Positions 25,346 through 39,700 of a stretch of DNA of 64,000 nt are shown here, piece by piece (the stretch's first letter is position 1; each line of letters begins with the position of its first letter). The notes beneath the pieces are model-generated. The model ran no database searches and had not been told where the DNA came from. It was given only the letters and a program-made list of their open reading frames with translations. The stretch comes from Apostichopus japonicus. Taxonomy: Eukaryota; Echinodermata; Holothuroidea; Aspidochirotida; Stichopodidae. A program made the translations under genes and the position numbers. The stretch spans positions 20,023,376 through 20,087,375 of the forward strand of contig NC_092567.1 in assembly GCF_037975245.1 (NCBI RefSeq), written 5' to 3'.

Positions 25346-28300
25346 ATTTATATGATAAGCACATGTGGTTTAATCCAGTTATTACTTGAATAAAATCTAT
25401 AGTTTTGATTTTCACTAATAATCTGATATTTTGCAAATATCTAGGGTTTAAATTTACCCAGACTATTGCAATATTTTGAAATACTATACAGTGGTAGCAA
25501 TACATTTATGACAAAGATAACAAGTTTTACAAAATTCCCAAAAATAACAGTTGGGCTATAATCCTACCAAGTGTCAACAGCTTACAATAACAATTTCAAG
25601 CTTTATTCAGGTTACAGTACACTATAGGAGGTTCAGGCAATAGATCCAGATGCGATGAAAAACTGGGGAAATAAAACCATAAAATTATTCTACGGCTCGG
25701 GGTTTCATGCATCTCTTCAAAACCAAAAGACAGTCTGTGGAAGAAAATGGTCTATTAAATAAAACTATTACTGAAGAAAATTTTATTTCATGTGTTTGTT
25801 TCTTCGTCACATACAATGATAACAATTTATTTACAAGTAATGTGACATAGTTAAATTTATGTTACGAAAAGAAGTAATCTAAAAAAAAACTGTGGTAGGC
25901 TTGTGAGGCAGATCACTCCATTACTTAATAATGCATGAACACAAAAACAGGGGAAATATCTATATACCAATTGATCAATAAGTGTTTATGTAATTTATGC
26001 TTAATATACTTGTTCTCGATCCATGAAAGTGAGTTGCAAATTCTAATTTCTTTGGGAAGCACATTCCATGCAGAGGATGCTAGTACACGTAAGCTTTCCT
26101 TTAAAAAAAATAGAGTTCAAACGTGGTGCAAGCGGAGACAACTAGACTGTTTTGTATTATGGTCATGTGTATCACAGCTAAAAACTATAAGAAATTGTTA
26201 AAATATGCGGGAGCAAGATTGTGCATAAAGCCGTAAGCAAAGACAGCTTCCTGAATGTGGGTTAGGTCGGTAAAACTTCTTCAATCTAACAAGCTCAATA
26301 AAGCATCTCAATTTTTCTCAGTCGACCTGCAGCAGTATTGTCAAACTAATACATCTACAATTAATCCATCCATTTGTTATATTACGATGCACGAAACTGT
26401 CATTTCCAGTCTGACCTATAGAATTATTGTTAACTATTGCTAAGCCTCATTTCTTGAGAGGTTCACTTTCAGCACAGGCTTTTGAAATGCACTATTAGAT
26501 AAAAAATAAAACAAAATTCTGACTATGATGGATAGCAACTTATTACACACAATGAGGAAGACCGTAAGTACGTAGGTGTAGGGAACAGGGACAGAACAAA
26601 AAATATCAAATCTTAATGGTTACTTGATGGTATACTATGCTGAATGAAACAGCAAGGGATTACACTTTACAATATAGGCTCCTATTCAATCACCTATATA
26701 GCAGAAATTGCCCTCAGGCAGTAAAATTCATAAAACTGACTTGAAAATTTATATGTTGAATTGAGCTTTGTTCCATTTGTATGAATAAAGTATGGAGAAT
26801 TCATTGGAATAGTGCAATCGCCCCTTGTCAACGATGAAAAAAACCCAGCAAGATAAACAGATGAATGGTTTATCATAAAATAAGAAAAACAATGAAACTT
26901 CTCATAATATATAATGCAGTAGTGATGACTGATGGGTTTAGTACCAATGGGAGGAAGGTGTGAGGTCAATAGTGGTTATAGTGTTGCCAAGTTCATTGTA
27001 GGCTACTCCAAATGAACAGAGCTCTATCTATTGTGTGTGTCTATATAATGAAGCGAAGACTTCATCATAATTACAGTTTTACTGTTCTGTTGACTAGACT
27101 ATTGTTTTAGGAACTTTGGGTGGAAGTTCTTTTGTTTAAAGGATTATACTTGAGGCAGAATTTTAGTCTAGATATGGTATTAAGCTCCAAGAAGACAGAA
27201 ACATTTGAAAGAGTGTGCTAGGAATGTTTCTATAGCTATGCTGGTAGTATTCAAGATATTAATATCTTGATTCTGTGAAACTTTTTTTCTTATACAAAAA
27301 CTGCCACAATCTTCAGGCCTCAAAATTTAGGCTATTTACTAGCTAAATGTGTGTATACCAGTATTGGATTTCAGTTTGCCAGTAGAAAATAGAGCAGCAC
27401 TAGATGGCACTTTTTTGCCAATATGCTCCAAATGAAAGAAGTTCTAAATGTGCACTCAGTTTTGCAAATATTATTTCCAGCTTAGTATTTGCAAGTTGCA
27501 GTTACTATTGAGGGATATTTCATTTCATTTATTATTTATTTTGTTTTTCTCAATATACATATAATATGGAGAGGATATGGGGGGTGGCTTGGGGGGGGTT
27601 GGGTTGGTGGGGATCCCTGTGTTTATTTTTGAAAATTCATTGGATCTTTTCAACCTCAGAGAGTACTATAAGTTTACTATAAGTCTGCAACACTAAGTTA
27701 TTACAGTTGGAATACATCAAATAGGCTACTATTGTGCCAGCAATGGAATATCTTGAAACGAGAGTTAGCAAATATATTCTTTACCATGCTGACATTCAAG
27801 CGGCAATCAGGCTGGAAAAGAATACAATTAAAGGCAAGAGAGTATTTGAGATGTTATCAGGAGGTTATTGTAATTAGACAATAGGTCTACAGCCTCCCAC
27901 AGATTTTTTCATTACTGCAGGAAACCTACCAAAGCAATCAAACGCTCGGAGCAACAATAGAACAAATGTGGCAGAAATTGTGTGTCATTCAAAGATATTA
28001 TATGCATGCGTCCAATGCCTTGAAAAGGCTTTCATGCATTGCAATTTTAGCCTCCGAATATGTGCCCAATGCACTGTAAAAATATTGTATTGGATCTTTG
28101 GGTAAAAAAATGCGCTACCACTTCGTAATATAAATATCTGGGCTAGATCCGCTGTAATATACTTAATTAAATTTGGGGCTCTTATAAAACATCAACTTGT
28201 TGGAAAGGTCCCTCTGAATTCTGATAAGTGATAGGCTAGGCCATGTGTTATAGATCCTTCGTTATTGCCTGGCTGGAACTCAAAGTCCAAAGGCTAACAA

Positions 28301-29881
28301 TATGAAAAAGAAAAGATAAAGAACCTGACAAATGTGCCTGGGCCAGCTGTATACTTTTGTAAATATGTAGTAAGGTTTGCTGATACATAAACCTCAACTT
28401 GCTACATCCACTAGGACTACTTTGCCTGGACCAGTATACCTAGGTCCTTGGGCTAAATTCTTTCAATAATATAGGTTTGGCCTAGGCTAGCCTATAAACT
28501 AGTACTAGCCTAGTACTAACAGTAATTAAACTACAAGTACAACGTTCAGCATGTTACTAGCCTTGGCCTAAGTAATGTTAGCTTATAGTTACACAGACTA
28601 TAGAGATCATAAAGGATTAACACACAATTTTAATTGGTAGTTGGTGAGTTGCACATATCCAACTTTCCAAAGTTTGCTCAATTAAAATCGACAGACAGGG
28701 TAAGACTTAACATGTCCTAATATTACTTTTAGTTAGGCTTAGTTATACTTGTAACACGAACCAAGCACAGACTATCGTTAGGCTAGGCATTACATCGATA
28801 GACCCAAACTATTACTAGGCCTAGTCTATAGTATAGACTAGTTAGTATTAGTATACTAGTGCCTCGAACTTTTCACACCTTTGTTATTTAAAACCTGCAA
28901 CATGTATTAGAACATGATAGCATTGTTGCCAATATCACTGATATTTATGTTGCGATTCCACAATTGTGCTATTTTGTGCATTAATATCTCAATATTACAC
29001 CTACTCAGCAACCAAACGACCGTCGATGACTTGAACTATCTGTCAGCTAACGCGAGCAGTGCGCGCAGTGCGAACGCCAAATTTGCAACAGATGTTACTA
29101 TTTTATGATCGGCCATTCGTGTAAATATGTTGATACCTTTAAGGAAAAATAACACAACAGATATTTCCTTCAACAAATGCTAAAAATCTTGTTCATCCAT
29201 TCATTAGTGAGATTTCTCAAATAAGTCAACTTGAAGTATTACAAGTTGCAGTGGGAATAATATCATTCACGATTTGTTACCTATACTAGAAGTTTGACCA
29301 CCCTGCATTCCCAATTTTGATTTTGAGGGTATAACTGTATCCCTCATATAGAAGTGAAAGTGAGGCTTTGACTGCGTCATTGTACACGTCATACGCACAA
29401 ATAACGCGCAAGTTTGTGTAATTTGAGGCAAAAAACTTGTTCCTTCGCTGACCGGGTTTACCTTATGTTTTGATGCCATGATAGCGAAGTGTTGACCTTG
29501 AATGAGCGAACTCACGCTCACCTTCGAATGTAAATCATATAGTTACAGCGATATTGATCAAATAAACAAATAGAAAAACCAAAATTCCCGTGAGATAAAA
29601 TTCACGCTCATTCTATTTGACTAACGTTGCGTAAAAGATTCTCAGCTTACATACCAAACAGTTTGTTTTTAGCATAGTGTTGCTGAATGTCAAGTCCTAT
29701 ACCTGAATTTCTATATCGTGAGAATTTGGTATCAAGACAAACCATGACTAAAGCTATTAAGTTTATATTTATTCTTAGCAAATAAAAAGCTAAAAGAGGC
29801 CAACTCGTCTTTTCATTTAAGAAATTTGCAATTCTATACAAATTGCAGCATAGCTTTTAGATCTGCCGCCAACATAGTATG
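25346..29881. other. Intergenic sequence, no gene seen
   Basis: No domain-bearing frame was found. At about 28430-28870 short words such as TAGGCTAGCC, AGTACTAGCC and TAGGCCTAGTC are dense. G-rich runs lie near 27575-27615. Confidence 0.45.
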
Positions 29882-29893
29882 ATATATGTATAC

Positions 29894-29943
<50 letters not shown>
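29882..29943. repeat. (TA)n microsatellite
   Basis: About 60 bases of almost pure TATA alternation interrupted by CA. Likely unstable in length. Confidence 0.9.
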
Positions 29944-29945
<2 letters not shown>

Positions 29946-32900
29946 CTCACATTGTTTTACATACATGATGTTACCCCATTGAACATGTTTTTAGTGTATC
30001 TGTGATCTAAAAAAGGAGGGTCTAAGTTACCTTGGTTTTCAAACTGTTTCTGCTTGGCTCAGCCCCAGTTTTCACCACCTTCCTCACCTCAGAGACCCTC
30101 CTGTGGCGGACATTGTGGACTAAAGGAAGAGTGTATACGGGGAGGAGGTAAGCCTCCCCATTTTGCGAAGTTTGTTTCATATGAAATTGGAAATGTTAGT
30201 TGCAAAAAGGGTGTTTTATTTTGCGACTTTCGAAATTTATAAAATTGTATTATTCATGTTTTTTTCACCTTCAAAAAAAAAAAACCTGGCAATCTCGTTC
30301 TTCTGCCGAATATCTTTGGCGACCCTGCAAAAATATCGTGATCGGCCTAGAGCAACGCCTGTCAATTATTTAATAGCCTACTGTCCACGAACGATTTTGA
30401 TCAATTCCACGCCGCGTGCAAAACTTGAGATAGCATCATAGTCTCCCTTTAAAATTAGAATGACGATCAAGTGCATGATGCGGCAATATGTAATCCCTAG
30501 CCATTTTTTTGCACCGTGTCTGCAAAGGTTTACATTCCAAACCGACCGGCTGATAAAACAGATTGTAATCACTAATTTTATATAAAGGCGACATATAGGA
30601 CAAACGAATACAACAATGGACCAAAAATTCCTTCTGCTATTGTTTTCTTCTGCATGTACTTTTTGAGTGAAGATGCGCACACGTTAAATCCCATTATGCA
30701 ACGCAACAGACCGGACAGAATGCAAGATGTTGAATGAGGCGTGTCGATTTATGGCGCTTATTAAATCCCTCCTACTGAGATTCGTTGGCATGAAGTCATT
30801 GTTTTGTGTTTTGTTTGGATTTTTTTAATCATCTTTCTTCACACATGCATGAGGTAAGAAGTATAGGCGAAACATTTAATGGTTTATTAATTCACAATAA
30901 CGTACAAACGTCCGTTGGTCATATGTGAAATGATGCATGGCTGATATAAGGCTATACTTCATGATGGTTTTCAGGTAGGGGAACTGACTTTATCGTCCAC
31001 ACCCCCACCCCCACCCCCAACCCCTTCTTCCAACAAGGAAGACAAGATGCATAATTACAACCATGCACTCCTTCTGCCAAGTGGTATTAGCCTTTAACGC
31101 ATAAAATATATAGAAGGAGCGCCCAGTTGACAAATAACCAGAGGAAGCCGTGATGGAGGGGGGGGGGGGTGGTGAAGTTTTTTTTATATATATTCCAAAT
31201 TGGGGTACCGTACTAGATTTCCTAATGAAACTCAACATGTTGAGGTTTTATCACAAACCTGTCGCATGAGAGAGAGTGTGACTCCGAATTTGTCTAATGC
31301 AAAGAAACAGGGGTTGAGGTTTTATCACAAACTTGGGGTGGGGGGGGGGTGCGTTGGCACTTGAGAGAGTCGACAATTTGCAAGACTGAGTGGAATATGT
31401 TTTACAACTAAATTTAAGAAAATTCGGAGTGCCGCTAGCTCAGTGTTGCATGCACGGTACATGGTCAGCAGACACGCTCTTTCATAACTTGTATATTCTT
31501 TCAGACATATACACACATGCAATGCATAACATATTGTGCTCGCCGACGACTTTCTTGATCTCTCGCTCTCAAATCTCTCAACTAAATCTGTCAATAAGTA
31601 GCTTTCCTCTCAAGAATGTCATACCATTTTCACTGTTGCAATAATCCTATTCGTACTATTGTACTTATAAAGAACTTGAACAAAGAAAAAATCCCTTTAA
31701 GTGGATATCCCGGTGGTATTATTCCTGAAATCTGTAAAACTTAAGGCTACTGTGAAAGATGAAATCGGTAAGATTTTGAAATGAAGTTGAATGGAAGTTT
31801 GTTTAAATCGGATAAGTGTAGTATATAGGCCTATATAGGTGTATATAGAATGTAAATCTGGGTAAGGGGGGGGGGGGGGGATCTTGGTCGAACGTATTAG
31901 AATGGTAAGAAGATTTTACTTACTCCCATTATTACCAAGTCATATCACAGATTGGAAATGGGTGCAGCTGGTTGTAAAGTTGACAGTTTTTGAGTATAGG
32001 TAAGGATTTTGAACCAGGAACTTTTGATTACCGAATTTACCGTCTATGCAGTGAAGTTACAGCGTTTCCCACTTCCTTTTATTAATATGAGGCAACTTTG
32101 TTTACATTATGAACCCCTTAAATATACTGAGCAGACCGCCGTTATACAGGCTCCGTCAATCAGATTATATAGAAACTTACAGTAACAAATGACTAACATT
32201 ACATCATATCTGAGCATGAAGTCGTAATTTCCTTCATACACATTCATGGAAAATCAACCATTTTTAGTTTTCTGGAAAGATATAGCCTATCCGCCGGAAT
32301 TATCTTTACCGTGTATGTTAAAGACAGATGTTTCCTCGATTAAGTTGAAAAAACAGTGTAAGAAATCATGCACTGAAAGCTTTCCAAGCTTCTGCTGTAT
32401 TAAAACATTATTTCATTAGTTTGTGTCTTTCTGAATATTTATCTTATTCCCCAGAATACAATTATGGGGACCAACGCCCACCTTCCGACAGAATATTACC
32501 AAGAAAAGCTCCTTGAGTATATTCAGTTCATAAGTAGATAACATGCCGGTGTGGAAAAACCTAAACATTCGGAGCTTATGGGGGTGGGTGGTGGGAAGGG
32601 GGTGGGGGTAGACTCTGTCATGGTTTGCCAAATTATATACAATTCAAGTGGAGGCAACGAACTAAGTTCGAGGTCTAAAAGAGGGCGCCCTAAGAATACG
32701 CAAAAAGTGGAGTCTTTTATGTACCGGTGTATGGGCAGCTGCATGGTGTGTAATTTAACCGACTTGACTTATCGAGAAACATAAATACTCAAAATAAGAT
32801 AACAATTGGTCGAAGATTGAAATTTCTCAAAAATTTTCTGAGCGTGGCGGTCAATCCGTCCCTTCGTTTCAACCCCCCCCCCCCGACCCCAACTGCACAT

Positions 32901-33396
32901 GCCGCCCACCGCATCCTGTTCCAAAAACTCTCCGCTAATGCAGCTTCCCAATCAAAAATATTCTGGGCTGCGCACCTACCACCAACTATATTACAGGGTT
33001 AGGCTAACATGGACATATGAAAACTGTCTAAGGACACTTTCGAAATCTGCTCGGTCGCATGAATCTTACTACACAGGAGTGACATCTTTTGAATTTATAG
33101 TAGACTAACACTTTTTCAGCGATCTTCTTGAAGCTACATCCTGTGTTACAATTTGTTATTCTGAGCAGGTCTGGCGAGCGGGAAGGGTGCGTCGGAGGGG
33201 GTGGGGGAGCGTCAATTAGAGGGTCCAGAAACATATTGAATAATGCAGTATTCTCATATATACGACATTGGGTACACCGTGAACTTGATTATGAAGACTT
33301 GGTATTAGTTGCTGACATGTAACAAAGATGGCCTCTGCAGGACACGACCTTTATTCTGACAAACCATGTGATTATGTGTTAAAGAGGCTTGGGTCG
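29944..33396. other. Intergenic sequence, no gene seen
   Basis: Holds a perfect 10-base inverted pair (AGGAGGGTCT near 30015 and AGACCCTCCT near 30091), a direct repeat GTTGAGGTTTTATCACAAAC near 31240 and 31313, and poly-G/C runs at 31155, 31866 and 32872. A frame at 32551-32784 contains KRGRPK, which recalls an AT-hook, but nothing else supports a gene. Confidence 0.45.
31001..31024 (-). other. Potential G-quadruplex (minus strand)
   Basis: Four C runs (5, 5, 5 and 4 bases) separated by one or two A. The complementary strand therefore has four closely spaced G runs, fitting the intramolecular quadruplex rule. Confidence 0.6.
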
Positions 33397-33479
33397 TGAC
33401 GTAATGGTTTTTAGAATATTTCTTCTGGACGTCAGAGTTTTGTACAGTACATTTCACTGACGTCACAAAGGTGACGTTA
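33397..33479. promoter_or_regulatory. Cluster of CRE/ATF-like sites
   Basis: The full palindrome TGACGTCA is at 33458-33465. TGACGTAA is at 33397-33404, GACGTCAG near 33429 and TGACGTTA at 33472-33479. Four related sites in 83 bases in otherwise AT-rich DNA suggest a bZIP-responsive element, though no promoter or gene is seen beside it. This is inference from motif density only. Confidence 0.3.
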
Positions 33480-33639
33480 CTGAGTACTTTTACTACGAAT
33501 GATCATCGCGACGAACATCAGCACACTACCATTCGGCTGCATGCTTCTAGAATTAGAGAGTTACAAAACCAATTAGTTCAGTATACGGAAACTTTTGTGT
33601 CAACAAATCGTGTCTACTGGCAGACTAACAATATGTATT

Positions 33640-33762
33640 ATAGATCCCTCCTGAAGGATCTAACTCGCGAAGAAGCCATCATGGCTTATCAAAGCCGCAA
33701 GCTGACCGAAGTCAGGTCTCTTAGATTCATATTTAACGTCCATATTTGCAAGTCTTGGCGGT
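33640..33762 (-). mobile_element. tRNA-derived SINE, second (headless) body copy
   Basis: On the minus strand it reads ATGGACGTTAAATATGAATC, then GACTTCGGTCAGCTTGCGGC, then GGCTTCTTCGCGAGTT. It is nearly identical to 13744-13830, but the tRNA-like head is missing, as in a 5'-truncated retroposon. The apparent 97-codon + frame across it (33471-33764) is explained by this repeat. Confidence 0.65.
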
Positions 33763-36700
33763 AATTCTCCATCATTCTTGGTACAATTTTGATTGACTCA
33801 CAAAGTATAGCAGATTTTTATTTTAAGGCACCGTCTCTTTTTTTCTTCTTTTTTTTCTTATCAGTATTGCTCCCATATTTAACATGTTAGAAATTATTCA
33901 AAAGTGTTGACAAGTACTTAAACATTGAGGTTCTGACACAACAAACTATTCACATATACTGGAGGGGTGTTCATGCACTTATAGACAATTGAACGTCTAA
34001 GTGAGGAACCATTTGTCCAATGGTTGTCTTCCTTGATTTTGAACACAAGCTTGACCTGCATTCTTTGACATACATGTGAAAACCTCGCGTGTATACAAGA
34101 CCTATACAGTCATACTTGTAACACCAAACTATCCTCACTTCCAACTGGGCTACATAATCAAATTAACTATTTTTAGAGACGTTAATTAACCAGACCAGAT
34201 ATTATAAGTGTCCCAGTTTCGACACGTTACTATATGAAGACTTGTTTTTTTTTGGTCATTTTTATTATTTACATAAGCTGTGCATGAAATTAACAAACAT
34301 ACCATCTGGACGTGAGATATATTTCCGTTATACATTAAGATAACATATGTCTGACAGACACATTATTGATTATTTATACAAACCTCATGTAAGTCAAGCT
34401 GTACTTAAACTGAAGCAAGATTGCACCAACATGTGTTAAAAATATCAAATATGGTCACCTGTGGCAATATTCATAACCCTACATCATTTGTTGTTGTTTT
34501 CAATGGAACCATTTATTTTTATTTTGAAAGAGCAATGAACTATTTGACTAGGAAGTGTCTGGAAGCAACAGATTCATCAGGAAAACAGGCCCTTCCCTAC
34601 CACTTCGGTGCATATCCAACACATGCATGTCGTGGCAAGAACTCTCCTCCTCCCCTGGCGGGGATTAGGGGGCTACACACTCAGGGACTGTAGTGAATAA
34701 GTGGCCCGGGTAAATATGAGTTGAAGTATAAAGTATTTTCAATTAACGATAACAGCTTACGCCCTCCAGAAAAATCATCCTACGCCGATGAAGATACCAT
34801 TTATGACTCGATTTCAAGACGGTGCAGGTGCATTATTGTCCCCCGGGTCAGCCTTGTTTCTAGACGCCCTGTCCATGATGATCCTTGCATTGCAGGGGTA
34901 GGGGTGGGGTGGGTGGGTGGGTGGGGGAGGGGGTGGGCTAAACATGTCCGGATCACAGTAGATATTAGTATCTTCGTAAACTTTGAGGTATTGAAGCCCA
35001 TTTGTCATTCGTTGTAGTCCCGCGCAGACAGCGTTGTATAGCATAGGACTTTGTGTTCGTGAAAGAAATGATTTATATGCGAAATCCGTTACAGAGACTA
35101 CTCCTTTAACCCTTTCCAAGTGAAACCAACAGCCTGAATAATACTGGGGTCGCCCTTTAAGTTTTGCCAGGGGAAGGGGAAACAAAAGACTAGTATGCTC
35201 AATATAGGGAGAGGCCATAGGTGCAAAGACGGTTAACTCGTATGCAGCCTTGCAGTGCGACCTAGTTTAGTTTCAGCAGAAAGTGATTTTTCTTGAACTC
35301 AATTTAACATCAATTCAGAGGAATATTTTTGTACAAGAACCTTTATATTAAGGAAAGGGTCACAATTGTTGACTTCATATCTGATACGTTTCACTAATTT
35401 TGTGCTAATTATGTTTGTCAATATACCAATTAGGTCCCCAAATAGCATATTTTGGAATACATACTACCAATAGTAATAAACATTTTTGTTTTTGGTGTAT
35501 TTTATGTTAAAATAGTATTATCTCAAATATTTCCTATCATTTACGTCAAGTTTCCTATATATACTCTATTTTTCCTGTTTTTGTTTTTGTTGATTTTTAG
35601 CTTTATTAGGTGAGCTTTTATTACTCCAACAGTGAATAAAAAACGGAAGATATGGAAAATATTGTTGATCGGTGATCATTTGAACTCAAATTGTAAGTAT
35701 AAAATTAACTTTGTGAAAATATTTAGTCGGCTGAAGTGAGAACACTGCTCTCGGCTAAAGAGAAAAGAGAAGCAGAAGAAGAAGGAGGAGAAAAAAAGGA
35801 CAATCCGCTCCTCATTAAAATGGCGATTGAGTAATCACTCGTGTAATGAGCCCACACATGGCAGCAATGTGTGTTCACCATATGCCGCACCCTTGTGGTA
35901 ACGGCGGTGATGCTGGGTATACCAACGTCACATATACAGGTGGTATACTCTAAATAGAGCAATTAAACTATAATTCATATCTTCTGTCGGTTACATCGGT
36001 AAAGGGTTCATACATACGAATTTTATTTTCACAATTATATATATATACAATTTGGAGTAGTAAGTAACATGCAGCATAGCTATATATATATATAGGCCTA
36101 TATATATATACAACTCACACTGTTTTTATCATATTTGGAACCATGTCTTCTTATAATCTTTAACCAGTAGTCAATGAGTGTTGATAAAAAAAAACTAGAT
36201 AGGGCAGCTGTATCCGTTTTGGATTAAAGCTATACTCTTTTACCCTCTAAAAAAATTGGGCAAGTAATTATTTAACCAATTAGATGTACTTACGCATCCA
36301 AACAATACGTGGTAAAGCTTTACCCAATAACAAGGAAGCACATGTTGGTCATTTTCAAAACATTTGTCGCAATTTTCCGAAAATTACACACACACAAAAA
36401 TTCGTTGGAAGCAGGTCAACCAATATTACACTTATAGCTGCATTTCCTGGAGTAGTTAAGGAGGGATGTAACCAGCCAAATAAGTATAATCAACAGGAGC
36501 GGCGGAGCAAAGGTGCACAGGGGACCGGGATCTCCCCCCCCCCCCTCCCCCTTCTCCCCTACCACAATTTGTGTAATAGAGACCCTTTCATATCATTCAT
36601 TTGTTGAAATTTTAGGAAAAATTGTAATGAAGATGTCCTGATGAAACTGCAGTCAATGACCAGAAGATCCTAACTGTCGGAAGTTCTGAGATAACTGTAT

Positions 36701-39700
36701 GGATAACCCGTCAAATCAAATTCAAATATCCCACTGCCCCTCGAAATAATCACAGTGAACAAGAGAGACCATTATTTGATGTTCTAGCATATTTGTGGCC
36801 ATTCTACAGTTGACCTTTAAGTATCGGAAACGCAACGTGTTTCAAACATATATTGCAAGCAGCGAAAGGCTCCTGCGGTAACCGAGTTTCGTTGTAATAA
36901 ATGTTGTTGACTCATGCATGTCGCAATGACAAATAGTAGGTCACGTGAGAAAGTTTATTACGTCATCCTCCATGCAGGACTTCCCCCATAATGATGATTT
37001 CTCGAAACATAATAGACATGTGACCGTCTTTCGACTGTAAAAGCTCCTCTTTATCATATCAAGCGGTTATTAGAGGGTATAGATATGGATTTTTGTTGAA
37101 TCATCGTAACATATACCGCTATGTAATATCGCCATAGCTTGGTGACGATACCGGGTGACTTCAATGTCGAATTGTTAATCAAGTTCCATGAATTGAGAAA
37201 TACCGATCATGAAGCGGGGATTTCACGGTGTTTGACCTTAAACTGAATACCAAACATGGTTATGACGAGAAAACGGGCGTGACAGGAGTTAAGTTATACA
37301 TATATCAAAACGTTACGTCTGTAGAGTGTGTGATAACATTACATAATCCAAACATCCCTATCATAGATCTGAATGCTTCTTATCTAGACCCCCACCCCCT
37401 TGCAGATGATTATCTCTTGACTCTTCATTTTGGCCAGGGGAACTTTGTTAGCGCCAATGGTGTGACCATGACTCGTTTTACGCTGTCAGGGTTACACCCA
37501 AATTCCAGACAATGTTCACGGGTGGACCAAATAAGGGAATCTTATATAGTAAGCGTGCATGCGTGAACACGCAAATCTACATCAGCTATGCACGTGTATA
37601 GCTCCTTGGTAGAACTAGGCAGCTCCCTGGTAGAACTTCAACTACCTGGTGGAACCATCTCCCAGGGAAAACCAGGGTGCGAAATACCAGTTGGAACTAT
37701 GAACCTCCACATGATCGTCATCTGGGCTGGGGTAAGGGTGGGGTGGATTTCTTTATTCTATTTATAAGAGGCCAAGTTTCATCATGGGGAAAACATTATT
37801 TGGATACCTCGGCTAACTTGAAGGAAGTGCTATTTTCCTTCCTTCGGCCTGGAGTAATTTAACACAGAACCGCTCAATAGTGGGTGAATATAGGATCGAT
37901 CAACGCCGTGCTCAAATCCCTACAAATCGCCAATATGGGTTCAAATGCCCATTTCATCTCGCGAGAGGGTTTGGGGGGGGGGGGGGTGCGAAAAGTCCTG
38001 GTATCTGGTCTCGATACTACATCATATTCTAATAACGAGCCAGACATTCACATTGAAGCTCACTGAAAGTATTCCCATAAATTCAAGTATCATATTTTTC
38101 TTGTTTGCAATCGATTGTTTGGATTCCCCACACAAAGTTCCTATACAGCAAATACGATAAGATTGCACAACGAAAAAGTGAACAGTATAAGGCAGTGCAG
38201 TCCTGTTGATATATTATGTATTCTCCGAATAACGTGAAAGTCGGCCAAAGTTGAGGTAAGAGAGGTTCCATGAGTGAAAACATCCGTTTCCTCCCGGTTA
38301 CGGATATGTTACCAAATTTATATTTTAGTCGCGATGATGTAGAAGTTTAGGTGTTAGAGGATTCGCCACCAGGAGCTCCCATACAGGAATCATATACAGT
38401 GGGGTCGCTGAAAGGGACTCCGATGTAGGGGGTTTGCTGGTCCCCCCCCCCTACCAATAAAAACAGCCCACCCTACCCAACAAAAGTTAGAAAAGAAACT
38501 GTGCATTCTGACTCTAAATTAGGTCTGCACTTAAGGTACTGCTTTATTTTTTTTTGGTGTAGCGTTGAAGGAGGTGGGGAGAGGGGGTACGGCCGTGGTG
38601 TACACCCCGCACACCCTTGGATCCGGGTACATGATGAGGTCAGAGACCCCTGCTGATCCCAAACTTGAACCTCTATACGCAACCGATATCCTTCCTTGCA
38701 AGGGTGACTTTCATATACATTCTCATCTTTTCAATACCTATAAACTCGGAGAAGGGTTTAGCTATATCGGCTAATATAATGTTCATATGTTGTTTGTTCG
38801 TTCTGTTCTCCTATTTTATACATTTGGTGTTTTATTAAGTCGGGTAAGGGGTGGGATGGGGTGGTTGGGAAGGTAAAGGGGCTAATACAGCCCATATACA
38901 TGACTTTAACCTAGAAATGTCCAAATATTTGTACTCTTCTCTGGAATCATATTTACTGTTATTGTCTGGCCAATATTAATATATTACGTCTGTTTCTGCC
39001 TTACCGGTTTTACACCGCGAAAAGCAAAAATAACGTTGTCATTCCGTTGCGGTTACCGTCACGGTTAACCCCTATACCGAGATATCGATCGAAGGTCATT
39101 AACTTTTAATTTATTAATAATCCATTGTCATCGAGTCTATCTTGAAGATTATTTATGTTTTCAACTCTGGGATTACATGTGTCCTTCGTTTGTTAATAAG
39201 GTGAAGGGTGAATGAACTTGAATAACGTCAGAGAGTGAGAGAGCGCGCCGGGAATACTCTTTCTGCAAACATAATCTAAACTGGAACCAGCAGAGGGTAT
39301 AAGAGGAGAGGATATAGCGGATTAACGAACTAACGAAGCTGTTCACAGATTGGCTTACGAAACATCATCAATACAACAGCACGAAGGGTCCGGTCCAAGG
39401 GCGGATTAGTCTACCGGCTTACTGATTCGTTACCGGTGCGCCGCTGGGTACAAGGCGCCGAAGGCGCCACTTGTTTGAGTTGCCGAAGAATGTCGATATC
39501 CTCTCTTAGTCGCAAAAAGTACTAATGTCGCATGGGGCGCCAAATTACTGTGATTGCAAATATCGATTGTATGAGTAGAATGCTGTTTTCATTATATTCA
39601 TGTTAACGAGCCTGATTGGCTGGTTTCGTTACGAATGTCTTCATCGGGCATATAAAATATAAATCATGTGAAGCAAATGCAAGGAGCAACAGGGTCGCTG

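Noticed and set aside
32551-32784. Frame containing KRGRPK, AT-hook-like
   Set aside because: A six-residue basic motif alone is common by chance and the rest shows no HMGA-like or other domain.
33471-33764. 97-codon plus-strand open frame
   Set aside because: Its 3' half is the reverse complement of the SINE body also present at 13744-13830.
37228-37566. 112-codon plus-strand open frame
   Set aside because: Nothing recognisable and no good acceptor before it; long frames of this size are expected by chance in 64 kb.
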